From positions 1 to 64,000 of IMG/VR virus record IMGVR_UViG_3300022074_000031: a stretch of 64,000 nucleotides of DNA; one strand, 5' to 3'. The notes below the pieces were generated by a model. It did no database searches and was not told the origin of the DNA. It worked only from the letters and a program-made list of their open reading frames with translations. How positions within the stretch are numbered: position 1 is the first letter of the stretch; every line of letters begins with the position of its first letter. The DNA is from a virus. Position numbers and translations under genes: made by a program. Positions 31,601 to 41,085 of this stretch are shown piece after piece.

Positions 31601-34600
31601 AAACGCTTGATGAAAAATCATCAGGATATTTAGAGTCTTGATTTCTTCTAAGTCTTTCAAGACCAGAAAATAATGAGCCATATGCACTTCCAAAACCCCT
31701 CATATCAAAGTCCATGTGAATATCATTACCTGTGCCTGTCTTATCAAATTCATTTTTATTATCGGATAAAATATTTGGAGAAAATTTGTAAGCGACTGTA
31801 GAATAACTAAAGTTTGAATTACTCGGATAGGTTCGTCTAAAACCATATACCGCATTACTTGGCTCTTTCAATAAAATATTAAACTGTCCAAAAGACATAG
31901 AAATTGTTTTGTATAGTGATTGTCCATATTTTTTATTTGTATCTGTGTTACTACCATAGATATTATCTATGTTTAAAGGGACTGGCCCAGTTGATGTTAG
32001 TTTGCTATGAGGCAAAGAAAGCATTTTTCCTCCCCACAAATGCGCTCCATTTATTAAAAATAAATCATGAGTGTCTTTACTCACAGAATATATTTTATGC
32101 CCTGCTGTTGTAGTAAAGTCTCTATCTAAATATAATAAATTACTTTGGTCAGCAGTTCCTCTTATCATCTTTTTTGTTCTAACAAATCCTGCAAAGGTGG
32201 CTGTTTCTGTACTCGCACCAATAAAAACAGGGTCGTTTCGGTCTAAATTTTTAATGCCATCATTTGTGGCTTCAATAATATTCGGACTTGAACTATTAAG
32301 ATTTGCGCCAGTATGCTCAATGGTAGCCCTTTCTGTTAAAGTATATCCCTCAGTATTACCAAAATTAGGCATTTTTCTTCCCAAAGTGATAGGAACATAT
32401 GGGGCTAATTCAATTTCTGTAATATTATCTTTCTTTGAGGTAGAAACCACTTCAAAATCAATTAGAGTATTTACCGTATCAAAGGAGGACGACCCTGCAC
32501 TTCCATGCTCGTCCTTCAATAATGATTGGAAAGCAAAGTCATTTGAAATAGATGAGGGTTTATTGATTGCATAGCCAATCGCCCCCTCGCTTGTGTTTGC
32601 GCTCGTTGAGACTAAACTAGTGTCTTCTCCACCAAAGAAAATCGTTTCTGCTTCTGCGGCACTATTTGTTGCTGATGCGCTTATGGTGATTGTAGAGGTA
32701 TCAACGACTGAAACAATTGCTGTTCCCGTAGGAATACCGCTATGGCCCGATATAATCATACCCGCTTCCAAGTCCGAGGTATCTTCTCCTGTTGCTGCAA
32801 TGTTCACCGTAGTGTTTCCATTTGTTGTTGCGGTTAAACTAACCCTCTTGATTTTATTTCCTGCTGTAAAAATTAATCCCTTATTTGCCGCCCCTGTAAG
32901 AGAAGTTGGTTTGTTGGTGGCAAGATGAGAAGAACCAAGAGCCTTTGAGAGAACATAATTTTTTTCTGTGGCGATATATATTTCTTCCGAGTTGGCTTCT
33001 GTTATTGCGGGAGTAATTTCAATTCTTAAATTAACTGTTGCGTGAAATAGTAAATCTACAACTTCTCCTAAATATCCATTAACAGTAAATAACTTATCGC
33101 CAACAGCAGGGTAATTATCAAAATTAGAAGTTAAAGCAACAATACCTGTATCTACATAAATTGCTCCTAGAGCCACACTAAGGTTTGTGCCGGATTTAAT
33201 GGAGGCTAATTTATTATACGGGCTATTGCTAGAATAAATAATATCTTCACTAAACAAGGTATTTAAATTCACAACTGGAGAAAGCAACTTGCTAAACTTG
33301 TCTCTTCCCTGAATCTCCATAATAGTTTGACCGTCTTGTTTTTTATTTTCAATATTTTCTACTTCGCCGTTAAATCTCTCAATATGCAACTGATATTGCC
33401 CTCGGACAAAACTTAAAGGATTTGCAGTGTAAGAATCATCACTAAACAAAAGAGTAATCATTCCCTTTGTTGCATCACAGGCAGTAATAGTGGCAAATCT
33501 TTCATTATGATTTAAAGAGGAAAAAGACACATACATTTTACTAAACCTATTGTTTAGTAGTGGGATGTCAAGCATAAGTGTCCCGTCTGTGGCGTTATAT
33601 GCTCGCCTGTGGAGCGTTTCCCCGCTCGTTGGGGTGATTGTCTTCAAAGTAAATTCCCCTTCGCTCTCGGTCCGTGCATAGAGCCTCGTGCCATTATGCT
33701 CAAAGGTGATGGTCTGCGATGTTCCTGATAGACTACCTATGGTGTTGACAAGGATAATTTCATCTCCAAGTTTTACCTCATCCCCCGTGTTTAATACGGT
33801 TGCTAAATCGTATTCCGTATTAAAAGTAAAAGCCACGGAAGAAGAAGAGGAATCATAAGTAGCCTTCAACGCAAAGAATTCGTTTGTATCACCCCGATGA
33901 ACGGTATGTCTTACACGATATGCGTCAAATTCTTTTATCTTTCTCGGCATAATTCTGTTGTTATCAACAATAGATGTTTCTGAAAATCCACCCTTCCCAT
34001 CAATCGCTTCTGTATTTATGTGGTCATAAACACCATGGACTAAATTTGATTTCGTCGGAGAAAAATCATAACTTAGGTATCGTAAAGGGCCGGTAAAGGT
34101 GGGAGAAGTAAGAATATCATCACTCATTCTTCTCGCATTAATGTGGCTTCCTTGATAATTTGTTGTGTCTGTCGTAATCGTTGTTCCTTCGTTATAGGTG
34201 CAATTTGTGGCTTGTGCCGCATCTAAATCTCTTAATTTATCAGTTAATTTTATCTTGTATGAAAACCTGCTGTAATCTACGACAGACTTACCAAAGTCTT
34301 GCATTGTAGTAAAAACTTTACAATTATCTGCATTTGATAGAGTATAACTGTTGGCTGTGCCGCTTTCCCTCATAGCGTAAAACTTGCGATTATGATTTAA
34401 CTCATTGGATTTGTCCATTTTATCTGCATTGGTTTCTCTTGGAAAGAAATAAAACAGTGGTCTTGCTACTGCCATTCTTCTCCACAATTCTCCCTCAAAA
34501 TCATTTGTAGTTTCTCCTAAATCATTATCCTGAAGCATACCCATCGAGACGGCGACAACGCTCCCATTCTTGGTCATTTGAAAAATAATAAACTTGGCAT

Positions 34601-34988
34601 CCTTTGGTATTTCATTTCCTAACTTCGGTTCAAACTCAAAAGCATCGCCGTATTCGTCCTCAGTCAAAACTTCTGTAATTTTAGCAAAGTGATGTTGGTA
34701 GGGCTTATCAGAATAAATTAGAACAAAAAAGTCATTGTCATTTAGGTTTGTTGCTGTAGGGTTGAATCTAATTCCTGTTGTCGTCAGGGAATCATAGCAC
34801 TTGATTCTAAATCCTTTTGTTGTGTTTAGATTGGAATTTTCTGTAATTGTTCCTCCCCAACCGGTAATCGCAACAGAAGTGTCTTCTGTCGTAATTGCAG
34901 TATATATTCTATCTCCGTCAGTTGGGCTACTGTCCTTCAAATAAGGATTTGTTGGGGCATTAAAAATGTCATCTAATGTCAAAGCCAT
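28617..34988 (-). CDS. Giant tail protein (2123 aa), baseplate/tip-like
   Basis: The largest gene, about 6.4 kb. Beta-rich over most of its length. The C-terminal 400 residues (LRVGDIVNVSIPRENIEMNE ... HQISGFIKLQLGRYSKDL) look like tail-hub/late-control D-type domains. Near 32.63-32.86 kb it contains a small Ig-like module with GMIISGHSGIPTGTAIVSV, related to one in the connector gene at 41798-43135. It sits between fibre-type and LamG-type genes, so it probably forms the distal tail or adhesion apparatus. The N-terminal function is unknown. Confidence 0.65.
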   Translation of the reverse strand: MALTLDDIFNAPTNPYLKDSSPTDGDRIYTAITTEDTSVAITGWGGTITENSNLNTTKGFRIKCYDSLTTTGIRFNPTATNLNDNDFFVLIYSDKPYQHHFAKITEVLTEDEYGDAFEFEPKLGNEIPKDAKFIIFQMTKNGSVVAVSMGMLQDNDLGETTNDFEGELWRRMAVARPLFYFFPRETNADKMDKSNELNHNRKFYAMRESGTANSYTLSNADNCKVFTTMQDFGKSVVDYSRFSYKIKLTDKLRDLDAAQATNCTYNEGTTITTDTTNYQGSHINARRMSDDILTSPTFTGPLRYLSYDFSPTKSNLVHGVYDHINTEAIDGKGGFSETSIVDNNRIMPRKIKEFDAYRVRHTVHRGDTNEFFALKATYDSSSSSVAFTFNTEYDLATVLNTGDEVKLGDEIILVNTIGSLSGTSQTITFEHNGTRLYARTESEGEFTLKTITPTSGETLHRRAYNATDGTLMLDIPLLNNRFSKMYVSFSSLNHNERFATITACDATKGMITLLFSDDSYTANPLSFVRGQYQLHIERFNGEVENIENKKQDGQTIMEIQGRDKFSKLLSPVVNLNTLFSEDIIYSSNSPYNKLASIKSGTNLSVALGAIYVDTGIVALTSNFDNYPAVGDKLFTVNGYLGEVVDLLFHATVNLRIEITPAITEANSEEIYIATEKNYVLSKALGSSHLATNKPTSLTGAANKGLIFTAGNKIKRVSLTATTNGNTTVNIAATGEDTSDLEAGMIISGHSGIPTGTAIVSVVDTSTITISASATNSAAEAETIFFGGEDTSLVSTSANTSEGAIGYAINKPSSISNDFAFQSLLKDEHGSAGSSSFDTVNTLIDFEVVSTSKKDNITEIELAPYVPITLGRKMPNFGNTEGYTLTERATIEHTGANLNSSSPNIIEATNDGIKNLDRNDPVFIGASTETATFAGFVRTKKMIRGTADQSNLLYLDRDFTTTAGHKIYSVSKDTHDLFLINGAHLWGGKMLSLPHSKLTSTGPVPLNIDNIYGSNTDTNKKYGQSLYKTISMSFGQFNILLKEPSNAVYGFRRTYPSNSNFSYSTVAYKFSPNILSDNKNEFDKTGTGNDIHMDFDMRGFGSAYGSLFSGLERLRRNQDSKYPDDFSSSVSETESLLSSISQKVSNAATLFLYINSDLLPYSSLRKDSLMDGNKNLINYNLFLVENSKLKDKVLEFTETSSGNQLLLTDNSFQTISITDNTDISTLKRFGLMRLTEICFDIHFNLFNPEKDTVKNRDYFSASQINGYTFSAVGTLSSTSITNSLAASTTTLILDTVESSNPPTATDILYDANYKRIGTVSSYNSGTKTITLSSAAILNDDATFTVGTVFQQSRLDLIFLEGTKDGNTFISKDRAHIQKGAIITDNYLSHSGDVWEGNNDGVLNMTNEDIISTPIRYRYSNAGGTLSATPRALPTKPMDEVFPSTNVRQIFKHSIGVILDTYPIEQGQKHTIEKGVTIPFNIGNQVIFDDGTTNNFTNFITLGNTSINYQFGDKYPDGTSNTLTASGSEPYEATGVKFGIKPRLYYDSGISGYSTATISSSNGDLYQYNFAVYTGSIGWIDFIDLTGCYLISEAGYDTDLQAAVDSGDENTNSCRNMNGVIPQDIIYVVSHTVRNDSDRQHRLVLDKQLTHQEAYRVLKPNETTFYDFMPEQIHLNMLSSKYTKMPEENKVYEVNQDIEIVEGTKEKTSTKEGPRRESFLSMFVAVDPDKQSNNENHLIVKNAENFLDILEEGEHSLFASDGENSMKMSATVKSEFDFTGEQDIILTLSDMKTMKGVVSFSETFTLNTREELKIDPTRACIGSTVSVGLEGEDLINELLEQEGIQFTTTSTDTPMYLAPNYQGVDLYSAIRYILDRKDMKLVEENNVFKIIPEDEDSLRTNITIDDSDEFFITDFDKVSTLFDFFNEVNVYGNAHKAVRKDLRSIEKRGRKTLEVVDNTLLTQEEVDKRATKLLRIHSRLNQKLSFTLHSTGISQLRVGDIVNVSIPRENIEMNEYIVLEMEHQISGFIKLQLGRYSKDLSDVFSELLIASKETKAALRSDELTAHEVSFNFLDTVDTKEIKLLVRKRSATGTTLGFATPLGFGLPIGFGGGTITITDLVEEDLA

Positions 34989-36166
34989 TAATCATCCACC
35001 TCCTCAAATCGTAAATATAACACCGTATCATTCAAGTTTGGGAGGAGATTATTAACACCTACAAAGTCTTCCTTCCTAACATTCATAATACTCAACTCAT
35101 GCAATTCTCCCATAAATTGGTTGTTTGTTGTTGCTGAGTTTGCTCCCGTGGACCCGCTACCGTTAGCACCGATAAATAAATCTTCTCCGACCATAGAGAA
35201 TGATTCTGTTCTTGAATGTGTTCCTGTTTTAACCAAGCGACCATTAAAGAAGATATTTACAATCTTGCTATTATTATCCCAAGAACAAGCAATCTGATAT
35301 GTGTTGTTAATATAACTTGGTTCTTGAATATGGCGAATAAATATGGCATCGTTAGTATTGATAGTGATTGGAGAAGAAGCACCCAAAGTAATGGCACTAC
35401 TTGTAAAGGAAGAAATTGTTCCTATAGAGGTAAATTCTGTCCCTTGCCTCACAAACAATTCTGCGTTATTGAAGAGACTTCCGAAGTTGCTTCCGTCATA
35501 ATTAACTGTAGCGCCGGAAGAACCAGAGGTAGCAAGTGCTAATTTTCTATATTTTAATTTGCCATCCGTGTCAAAACCTTCTAAATCATTTGTAGAGGAA
35601 AAGTCAAATTGACCTCCTTCATTTGGTAGAATGACTGCATCACTCGTGAAGGTTTCCATTGACCCTGTTCCTAATTTTATGCCAACCTTTATTTTGTATC
35701 TGGCCGGATTATTTTCATTATGTAGCGTATCATTTACCAAACTTACTTGAAAGTTGGTGCTATGGAAAATTCTCATTTCGTGATTTTTACGATTCGCTCT
35801 TGGCAAATAAACTTCGCTTTGGTGATTATTCTGTGTTCCTGCCGTGTAAATAGATTGTTCCAATGCAGGCATAATTTTCTTGCTGGAAGACAAAATGCCT
35901 ATGCCATCGCTATGAGTCTGTTTTGTAAGGTTGCCCGTTTCAGGAATAAATCCGTCTCCGCTTGTGCTGTGAGTCCCATAGCCGTTGATTTCATAAGGCG
36001 TCAAAATACACTCAAAGGTAAAGTTGTCTTCTAAATCCCAGACTCCGTAGGTTATCCCTGTCCCCGAGGAAACGATATTGTCGCTATAATCTATTGTCAA
36101 AAATCCATTACACATAATTGGAAAAACAAGCGAACGCTGTTTTCCTGTGAAAATAGAATAAGACAT
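34988..36166 (-). CDS. LamG/concanavalin-like tail protein
   Basis: 392 residues. The C-terminal part (IACSWDNNSKIVNIFFNGRL ... EDLFIGANG ... FMGELHELSIMN) is a laminin-G/concanavalin A-like lectin jelly-roll. Such domains bind carbohydrates, so it may aid adsorption to host surface glycans. It overlaps the giant tail gene by one base. Confidence 0.7.
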   Translation of the reverse strand: MSYSIFTGKQRSLVFPIMCNGFLTIDYSDNIVSSGTGITYGVWDLEDNFTFECILTPYEINGYGTHSTSGDGFIPETGNLTKQTHSDGIGILSSSKKIMPALEQSIYTAGTQNNHQSEVYLPRANRKNHEMRIFHSTNFQVSLVNDTLHNENNPARYKIKVGIKLGTGSMETFTSDAVILPNEGGQFDFSSTNDLEGFDTDGKLKYRKLALATSGSSGATVNYDGSNFGSLFNNAELFVRQGTEFTSIGTISSFTSSAITLGASSPITINTNDAIFIRHIQEPSYINNTYQIACSWDNNSKIVNIFFNGRLVKTGTHSRTESFSMVGEDLFIGANGSGSTGANSATTNNQFMGELHELSIMNVRKEDFVGVNNLLPNLNDTVLYLRFEEVDD

Positions 36167-36175
36167 GATAAAACC

Positions 36176-36844
36176 TCAGGGCGTGACACTTGCTACGACA
36201 AATTCCATATTAAAAGTAACTTCTACTGTTTCGGCATTTAGTTCAAAACTGAAACTTTGAATAAAACCTGTAAGCCCAGTAGAAGTATTGGAGGTCGGAA
36301 AGTCTTTTGCGAATACTACGAACTTATTGTCTTTTTCTAAAGAGGCCCCTCTTGACCTAAATGTAAGGGGGATTTGTGCGGTTAGTGTTCCGTTTGATAA
36401 AGAAGAGGCCGATGGGTCGCTCGGATTATCTGCCTGTTTTCCTCTATCAACATAACTCTCATTAACTTTAGAATCAATCAATACCACCAATTCATTAATT
36501 GCTTGGTATCTCGCCGCACCCGTTGAATCAACACCGGAAGCAATCAGTTGGGCAACTTCATGAGCAGTAAAGGTTAGTGCGCCGGAGGTGTGGCTTCTTG
36601 TTAATTCTGTTTCTAATATGACCCCACTCAAAGAAATTCTTTTGTTTGACATTCCCAAGTCTAAAGCAATTGTGGAAGACTCGCCAGTGGCTAAACCGCT
36701 TAAAGGAATGGCGAAATTTGGAATTGTTTTATCTACGCTCACCGAAATGCTTTGCACCTTTAGAGGAATAATATCCTCAGTGGTGCTAGTGCCTTTATGC
36801 TGTTGTAATTTAAGATAAACATATTCTCCGCCAACTAATGTCAT
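36176..36844 (-). CDS. Tail protein (222 aa)
   Basis: Beta-rich protein (LKVQSISVSVDKTIPNFAIP; IALDLGMSNKRISLSGVILE) between the tape measure and LamG-type genes. It resembles distal-tail or tube-initiator proteins by position only. No motif is decisive. Confidence 0.55.
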   Translation of the reverse strand: MTLVGGEYVYLKLQQHKGTSTTEDIIPLKVQSISVSVDKTIPNFAIPLSGLATGESSTIALDLGMSNKRISLSGVILETELTRSHTSGALTFTAHEVAQLIASGVDSTGAARYQAINELVVLIDSKVNESYVDRGKQADNPSDPSASSLSNGTLTAQIPLTFRSRGASLEKDNKFVVFAKDFPTSNTSTGLTGFIQSFSFELNAETVEVTFNMEFVVASVTP

Positions 36845-36848
36845 GTTA

Positions 36849-38678
36849 TCACCTCAATGTGCTAGAAGATGTGCTTCTGTTAATTTTTGAATTAATCATT
36901 CTACCGATTTCATCTGCCATTCTTCTCATTTCTGCCTTTGAAGAATCCTTAGCATTGACTGTAATGTTAAAGTTATTGACTGTGCCGCCACCCATCTTTC
37001 TTGAGTCTCTGTTAGAATATACTCTTGAGCCTTGTGGTAATTTAACCAACTCTGGGCCTCTTTCTCCGACTACTTGCATACCCGAACCAACAACCCCACC
37101 ATTAGCAAGGAACTTTAATTTCTTCAATAATCCACCAACAACTGCGGCAATAACAATACCTATCAAAGTAGGGATAGTGAAGAAGAATAGAGATATAGCC
37201 AGCAATACAACCCCTATACTCTTTAAGCGAGCCTCTATACTCTTTCCACTAGCAAATATACCAAGCACATAATCAAGAGCAAGGTGTGCCGCTTTTAAAG
37301 CAACCCCAGTTAAAAACCCAATAACAGAACCTAAGAGAATGGTAAATACGCCCAAAGAAACTTGAAGAACGCCCCATATAATTTCCCAGAACCCTCCGAA
37401 AACCTTGAGCAAATCTCCTTCTACAAACCCGCTATATATTTCCATAAATCCATCAAAAATATCTCTAAAACCTTCTATTATTGTGGGCAATGTTTCTGTG
37501 AACATTTTTGATACAACTCCAAAACCAGTCATAATAGGTTTTTTAAGGGCATATATGAGGGAAAAGAAAATTGTGATGTATATTGTTGCCATGATTACAA
37601 ACTTAAGTAGGGCCTTTGCTAATACCTTTCCAAAGATAGAAAATGTCTTTTTTACATTGTCTGCTTTACCAAGAAACGCTCGTAATGAACCTCCTATGGC
37701 TTTTTTTCTTTCTATAGCATCTTTTATGGAAAAGTTTCGAGAAAGCATCCTACGAAGTCCACCGGGTTTCAAAAGTGCGCCAAATTGTTGTCCTCTGCTT
37801 CTAATAACTTCACGGTCGGTTCCAGTGGGGGAGCCGCTATAATCTGTATTCCTTGGCCTACCCTTTCCACGATATATGGTTGAGCCAGTCATTGCCGTTG
37901 TAATTGATTCAAAAGTAGGAAGTTTCCCTAATGCACCCATAACTCCTCCAACAAGAGTGGAGCCTAAACTGCTCGGCTTCATATCTGCTTCCAATGTTTT
38001 TATTGATTCAGATATTTCTTTATATTTCTCTGTATTCTTGGGTGTCTTTTCTAACTGCTTTTTAAGAGTTTTAATCTGCTCAGTGTAATTTTGGGCATTT
38101 CTTGCCCCTCTTCTCGTAGCACTACCTAACGCTTGAAGAACGGAAGCAAACTTGTTAATGACACTGAAAGTCCCGCTGGGCAGAAAACCATATGCAAATC
38201 TTCTAATTTTTGCCCCTTCTTGTCCTAAAATCGTAATTTCTTCTCTTGTTCCAGAAATAGCCTCTGCTAAAAACTCGAATGTATTTCCGCCTTGTCTCTT
38301 ATATTCTCTTAAAGTTTCAGGAGAAAAGACCTCAAAAGACTTTCCTTCTTTGTTGAGTTTTTCAATGGTTTTTCCTAAAACAGTCGTTCTTTTGTTAAAA
38401 TTCGTTACGACCTCTCCAACTCTGGAGATTTCTCTCCCCATAAAGTCCACTAATTTATTATTCTCTGCTATGTATTGACCTTGCTTTTTAAATGTTAAAT
38501 TCAAGGCTTCTCTTACATTTATATGTTCTTTCAATTCTCCGCTATTTTCCTTTACTGCCTTTTTAGCCTTATTTTGAAGAACAGTCATTTGTGCCAACTG
38601 TTCGTTCATAATAGCAAGTTCACGAAGCAATGGGCTCTTGAAACTTTGAGGGTTTCTTCGTGGGCCTTGAAAAACCAT
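36849..38678 (-). CDS. Tape measure protein
   Basis: 609 residues. Long N-terminal coiled coil with repeated helices, then hydrophobic segments in the middle (VIMATIYITIFFSLIYAL; SVIGFLTGVALKAA; GVVLLAISLFFFTIPTLIG), and the C-terminal signature GPELVKLPQGSRVYSNRDS with NNFNITVNA. This layout and the place after the tail assembly chaperone are typical of tape measures. By the usual rule of about 0.15 nm per residue, it would indicate a tail near 90 nm. Confidence 0.88.
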   Translation of the reverse strand: MVFQGPRRNPQSFKSPLLRELAIMNEQLAQMTVLQNKAKKAVKENSGELKEHINVREALNLTFKKQGQYIAENNKLVDFMGREISRVGEVVTNFNKRTTVLGKTIEKLNKEGKSFEVFSPETLREYKRQGGNTFEFLAEAISGTREEITILGQEGAKIRRFAYGFLPSGTFSVINKFASVLQALGSATRRGARNAQNYTEQIKTLKKQLEKTPKNTEKYKEISESIKTLEADMKPSSLGSTLVGGVMGALGKLPTFESITTAMTGSTIYRGKGRPRNTDYSGSPTGTDREVIRSRGQQFGALLKPGGLRRMLSRNFSIKDAIERKKAIGGSLRAFLGKADNVKKTFSIFGKVLAKALLKFVIMATIYITIFFSLIYALKKPIMTGFGVVSKMFTETLPTIIEGFRDIFDGFMEIYSGFVEGDLLKVFGGFWEIIWGVLQVSLGVFTILLGSVIGFLTGVALKAAHLALDYVLGIFASGKSIEARLKSIGVVLLAISLFFFTIPTLIGIVIAAVVGGLLKKLKFLANGGVVGSGMQVVGERGPELVKLPQGSRVYSNRDSRKMGGGTVNNFNITVNAKDSSKAEMRRMADEIGRMINSKINRSTSSSTLR

Positions 38679-38682
38679 ACTA

Positions 38683-39269
38683 TCACTTCTTTATTCCTCT
38701 TTCGAGTTTGTCCATTTCTTCTTTTTCAATTTCAAGCATAACTCGATGAACAGAGAGTAAGTCCATAACAAGGCTCGTCGGCATTTGGTATATTTCAAGG
38801 GGGCTTATAGATAATGCTTTCGCAAGGGTATAAACAATTATGAGAGAAATGTCCTTAGGGGAACCCTGTCCCCCCTTCAACATTTTTCTCAGTCTTCGTT
38901 TTTTTCTTCATCCCCCTCTAACGCCGTGAACGGGTTGGGGAGAATGTCTTTGATTTGATTCCCAACAAAGGGAGTCAAGCGGAGAATATCAACCGCCGAG
39001 AGCGAGGGTTCTGTCTTGACGACAAAGTTTTCAACCATGAATCTAAACATAGCGTTCAAATCTAATTCCATGTCTTGACGCTTTGCATCAATCTTCATCA
39101 TGGCATTCATGGCTTTGTCCACCTCAAGCCATGTAGGTTCTTTGACCCACACTTTGAGGTATTCATCACTTTCGGGTGCTACACGGATATAGTGTAGCGT
39201 AGGCTCAGTTAGTGCAAATAGCACGCTTTTGTCAGATACAATCTTCTTATCACTTAACATATTCTCCAC
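38683..39269 (-). CDS. Tail assembly chaperone, long form made by -1 frameshift
   Basis: Predicted fusion of about 195 residues: 124 codons of the upstream frame up to the slippery heptamer, then 71 residues in the -1 frame (continuing RRLRKMLKGGQG). The second frame has no other credible start apart from an internal ATG at 38883. This matches the gpG/gpGT arrangement directly before tape measure genes in tailed phages, where both forms bind the tape measure during tail assembly. Confidence 0.72.
38889..39269 (-). CDS. Tail assembly chaperone, short form
   Basis: 126 residues, ending EGDEEKNED at TGA 38889-38891. Mostly alpha with an acidic C-terminus (TALEGDEEKNED). Located between tail tube and tape measure, as for lambda gpG. 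It begins with ATG 39269. Confidence 0.8.
   Translation of the reverse strand: MENMLSDKKIVSDKSVLFALTEPTLHYIRVAPESDEYLKVWVKEPTWLEVDKAMNAMMKIDAKRQDMELDLNAMFRFMVENFVVKTEPSLSAVDILRLTPFVGNQIKDILPNPFTALEGDEEKNED
38898..38904 (-). other. Programmed -1 frameshift slippery heptamer (A AAA AAC)
   Basis: On the minus strand the chaperone frame reads GAA AAA AAC, giving A AAA AAC in exactly the frame needed for X XXY YYZ slippage. It lies seven bases before the zero-frame TGA. After slippage the -1 frame is open into the next 71 codons. Confidence 0.78.
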
Positions 39270-39308
39270 CTTCTAACCAACAAACAAACAAACGGTGTTG
39301 GTGGAATA

Positions 39309-39410
39309 TTATTCTGCTAATTTACTGGCTTTCTTTTGGACTTCTTTTTTGGTTTTCTTTGGCTTCTTTGCCAACTCTTCTTTGAGACGATACTTGTCGT
39401 ATTTATCCAC
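39309..39410 (-). CDS. Small basic protein (33 aa)
   Basis: GTG start at 39410 preceded by GGGGTGAT. Almost entirely Lys/Glu-rich helix (KYRLKEELAKKPKKTKKEVQ). It sits in the gap between tail tube and chaperone genes. Real but possibly non-essential; low information. Confidence 0.45.
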   Translation of the reverse strand: MDKYDKYRLKEELAKKPKKTKKEVQKKASKLAE

Positions 39411-39414
39411 AATA

Positions 39415-41055
39415 TCACCCCTGTAAAATCCAGTGTGTCCTTACTTCGCATGTATTGAGGTTTCTTGGCATAACTGTGCCTTCGATAGTAATTGGACCTT
39501 TATCATCAGGAATTGTAATGTTGGCGGTGCTTAGGTAGTAGTCTTGGAACTTTAAAAGAATTTGCTCATTGAGTGTGCCGTCTGGAGCATTTTTGTCAAA
39601 TTGAAGGGTAATCAGATTGGTCGCTCCTTCTTCAGTTTGGTCAAGAAGTTCCTCAAAGAGCCTGTTATCTGTAATCATAGCAGTAAAAGATAACTCATAT
39701 GTTCTTTGTGCTGGAATAGCAGTCTTCACCGACTTGTTGCCAACTCCAATAAATCTCTTGTCCTGAAGATTGTTGTTGATGGTTAGAGTCATGTTGGTAA
39801 TCTTCAAAAATTGCTGTCCAAAGATAGAGAAAGAGCCGGATGAGAAAAAGAAAGGCTCAAGAGATTCTTCACCAGTAGCGGCTAAGGTATTTGAGCCGCT
39901 TCCAAAGTTGAATAAATCAGCATTATCGGAAACCCCCGCACGACCTTCATAGGCTTCTCCGGTCTTCAATTTGTGAACGGCTCTTGAGTTTAGGTCCAAA
40001 GTCATTTTGACTTCTTCATTTTCGTTAGCCGTCATGGTCAAGGTATTCACACGGTTTCCTCTGGCAATCCTCACAAAGTTGTGAGATTCAGTAGCCAAAG
40101 AAGTGTCCCCTGTTCGGTATGCGTTAGAGGCTTCTAATTTACTCATATTCTGTTCCAGTCCAAAGGAGGGTAATTCTTCACCGTTTGCTTCTGCAAAGGT
40201 GTATTTGATTGGGTTTGTCAAAACTCCGCTGGCATTATATTCAGGTAATGTCAAAAGAGCCATATGTGTTGCTGTATCCTGATTAGCAACAGGAGGAATC
40301 ATGAAAGTAGAATCCTTGGCTGTCCTATAGAAAATTGGGCCAGTATTTGTAAATCCAGTAATGTCGTTGCTAAATGTTTTTGCCGTAGCAGTTTCTCCGA
40401 TGTCCAAATAGTGAACATTGTTTGCGTGGGCTGTTCTAATATCTGCGGGGTCTAAAGAACTGCTTCCTGTAAATGTAGCATTAATCTGTGTGCATTTGCC
40501 TAAAGCATAATAGAGCCATGTTCCTTGATTGGCAACAATATTTAGACTTCCTCCACTTGCAGTTTCAATACCCTTGTATTGATGAGAGAAGTTTCTACTG
40601 TTTCCAAGAGACAAATTTAACTGTTTCATTTCGACCTCAAGATTAGGGAAAGTTGAAGATTCCAAAACACCTAACCAATTATCAGCACTTAATCGTGCAT
40701 TACCGCTATCTAATGTTGTTGGAGCAGGTGCGCCATATCCTCTAATAACGATAAAATCAGTGGCATCCTCAACAGTTAAATCATGGGCAGGAGAAATCGT
40801 AAAAGAAGTAGTGTCATTAGCGGTAATCACATGGGTTGAATGAATCGTTGTAGTAGAGGTGCTGGCGTCGTATAAATCAAAAACGCACCCAACATACAAA
40901 TTCTCAACCATTCTAACATTGTCAGACCAAAGAGCATCTGCCACTAATTTTGTAGCGGTCGAGCCTGAGTTATTCAAAATGACCTTTAAATCCAATTCTG
41001 GAATCATCGTCAAAGACGCGCCGCTACCTAAAAATATATCTGTGTTAATCGCCAT
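39415..41055 (-). CDS. Major tail tube protein (putative)
   Basis: 546 residues, beta-rich, with several extended loops. The C-terminal half (FLKITNMTLTINNNLQDKRF; RTYELSFTAMITDNRLFEEL; ITIEGTVMPR) resembles tube proteins of siphovirus or myovirus type with inserted domains, such as the linker GYGAPAPTTLDSGNARL. It is directly upstream of the chaperone, the standard place. Larger than most tube proteins (150-350), so it carries extra surface domains. Confidence 0.65.
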   Translation of the reverse strand: MAINTDIFLGSGASLTMIPELDLKVILNNSGSTATKLVADALWSDNVRMVENLYVGCVFDLYDASTSTTTIHSTHVITANDTTSFTISPAHDLTVEDATDFIVIRGYGAPAPTTLDSGNARLSADNWLGVLESSTFPNLEVEMKQLNLSLGNSRNFSHQYKGIETASGGSLNIVANQGTWLYYALGKCTQINATFTGSSSLDPADIRTAHANNVHYLDIGETATAKTFSNDITGFTNTGPIFYRTAKDSTFMIPPVANQDTATHMALLTLPEYNASGVLTNPIKYTFAEANGEELPSFGLEQNMSKLEASNAYRTGDTSLATESHNFVRIARGNRVNTLTMTANENEEVKMTLDLNSRAVHKLKTGEAYEGRAGVSDNADLFNFGSGSNTLAATGEESLEPFFFSSGSFSIFGQQFLKITNMTLTINNNLQDKRFIGVGNKSVKTAIPAQRTYELSFTAMITDNRLFEELLDQTEEGATNLITLQFDKNAPDGTLNEQILLKFQDYYLSTANITIPDDKGPITIEGTVMPRNLNTCEVRTHWILQG

Positions 41056-41085
41056 GTTGCTTTCCTCCCCTATTTAACAAACTTA

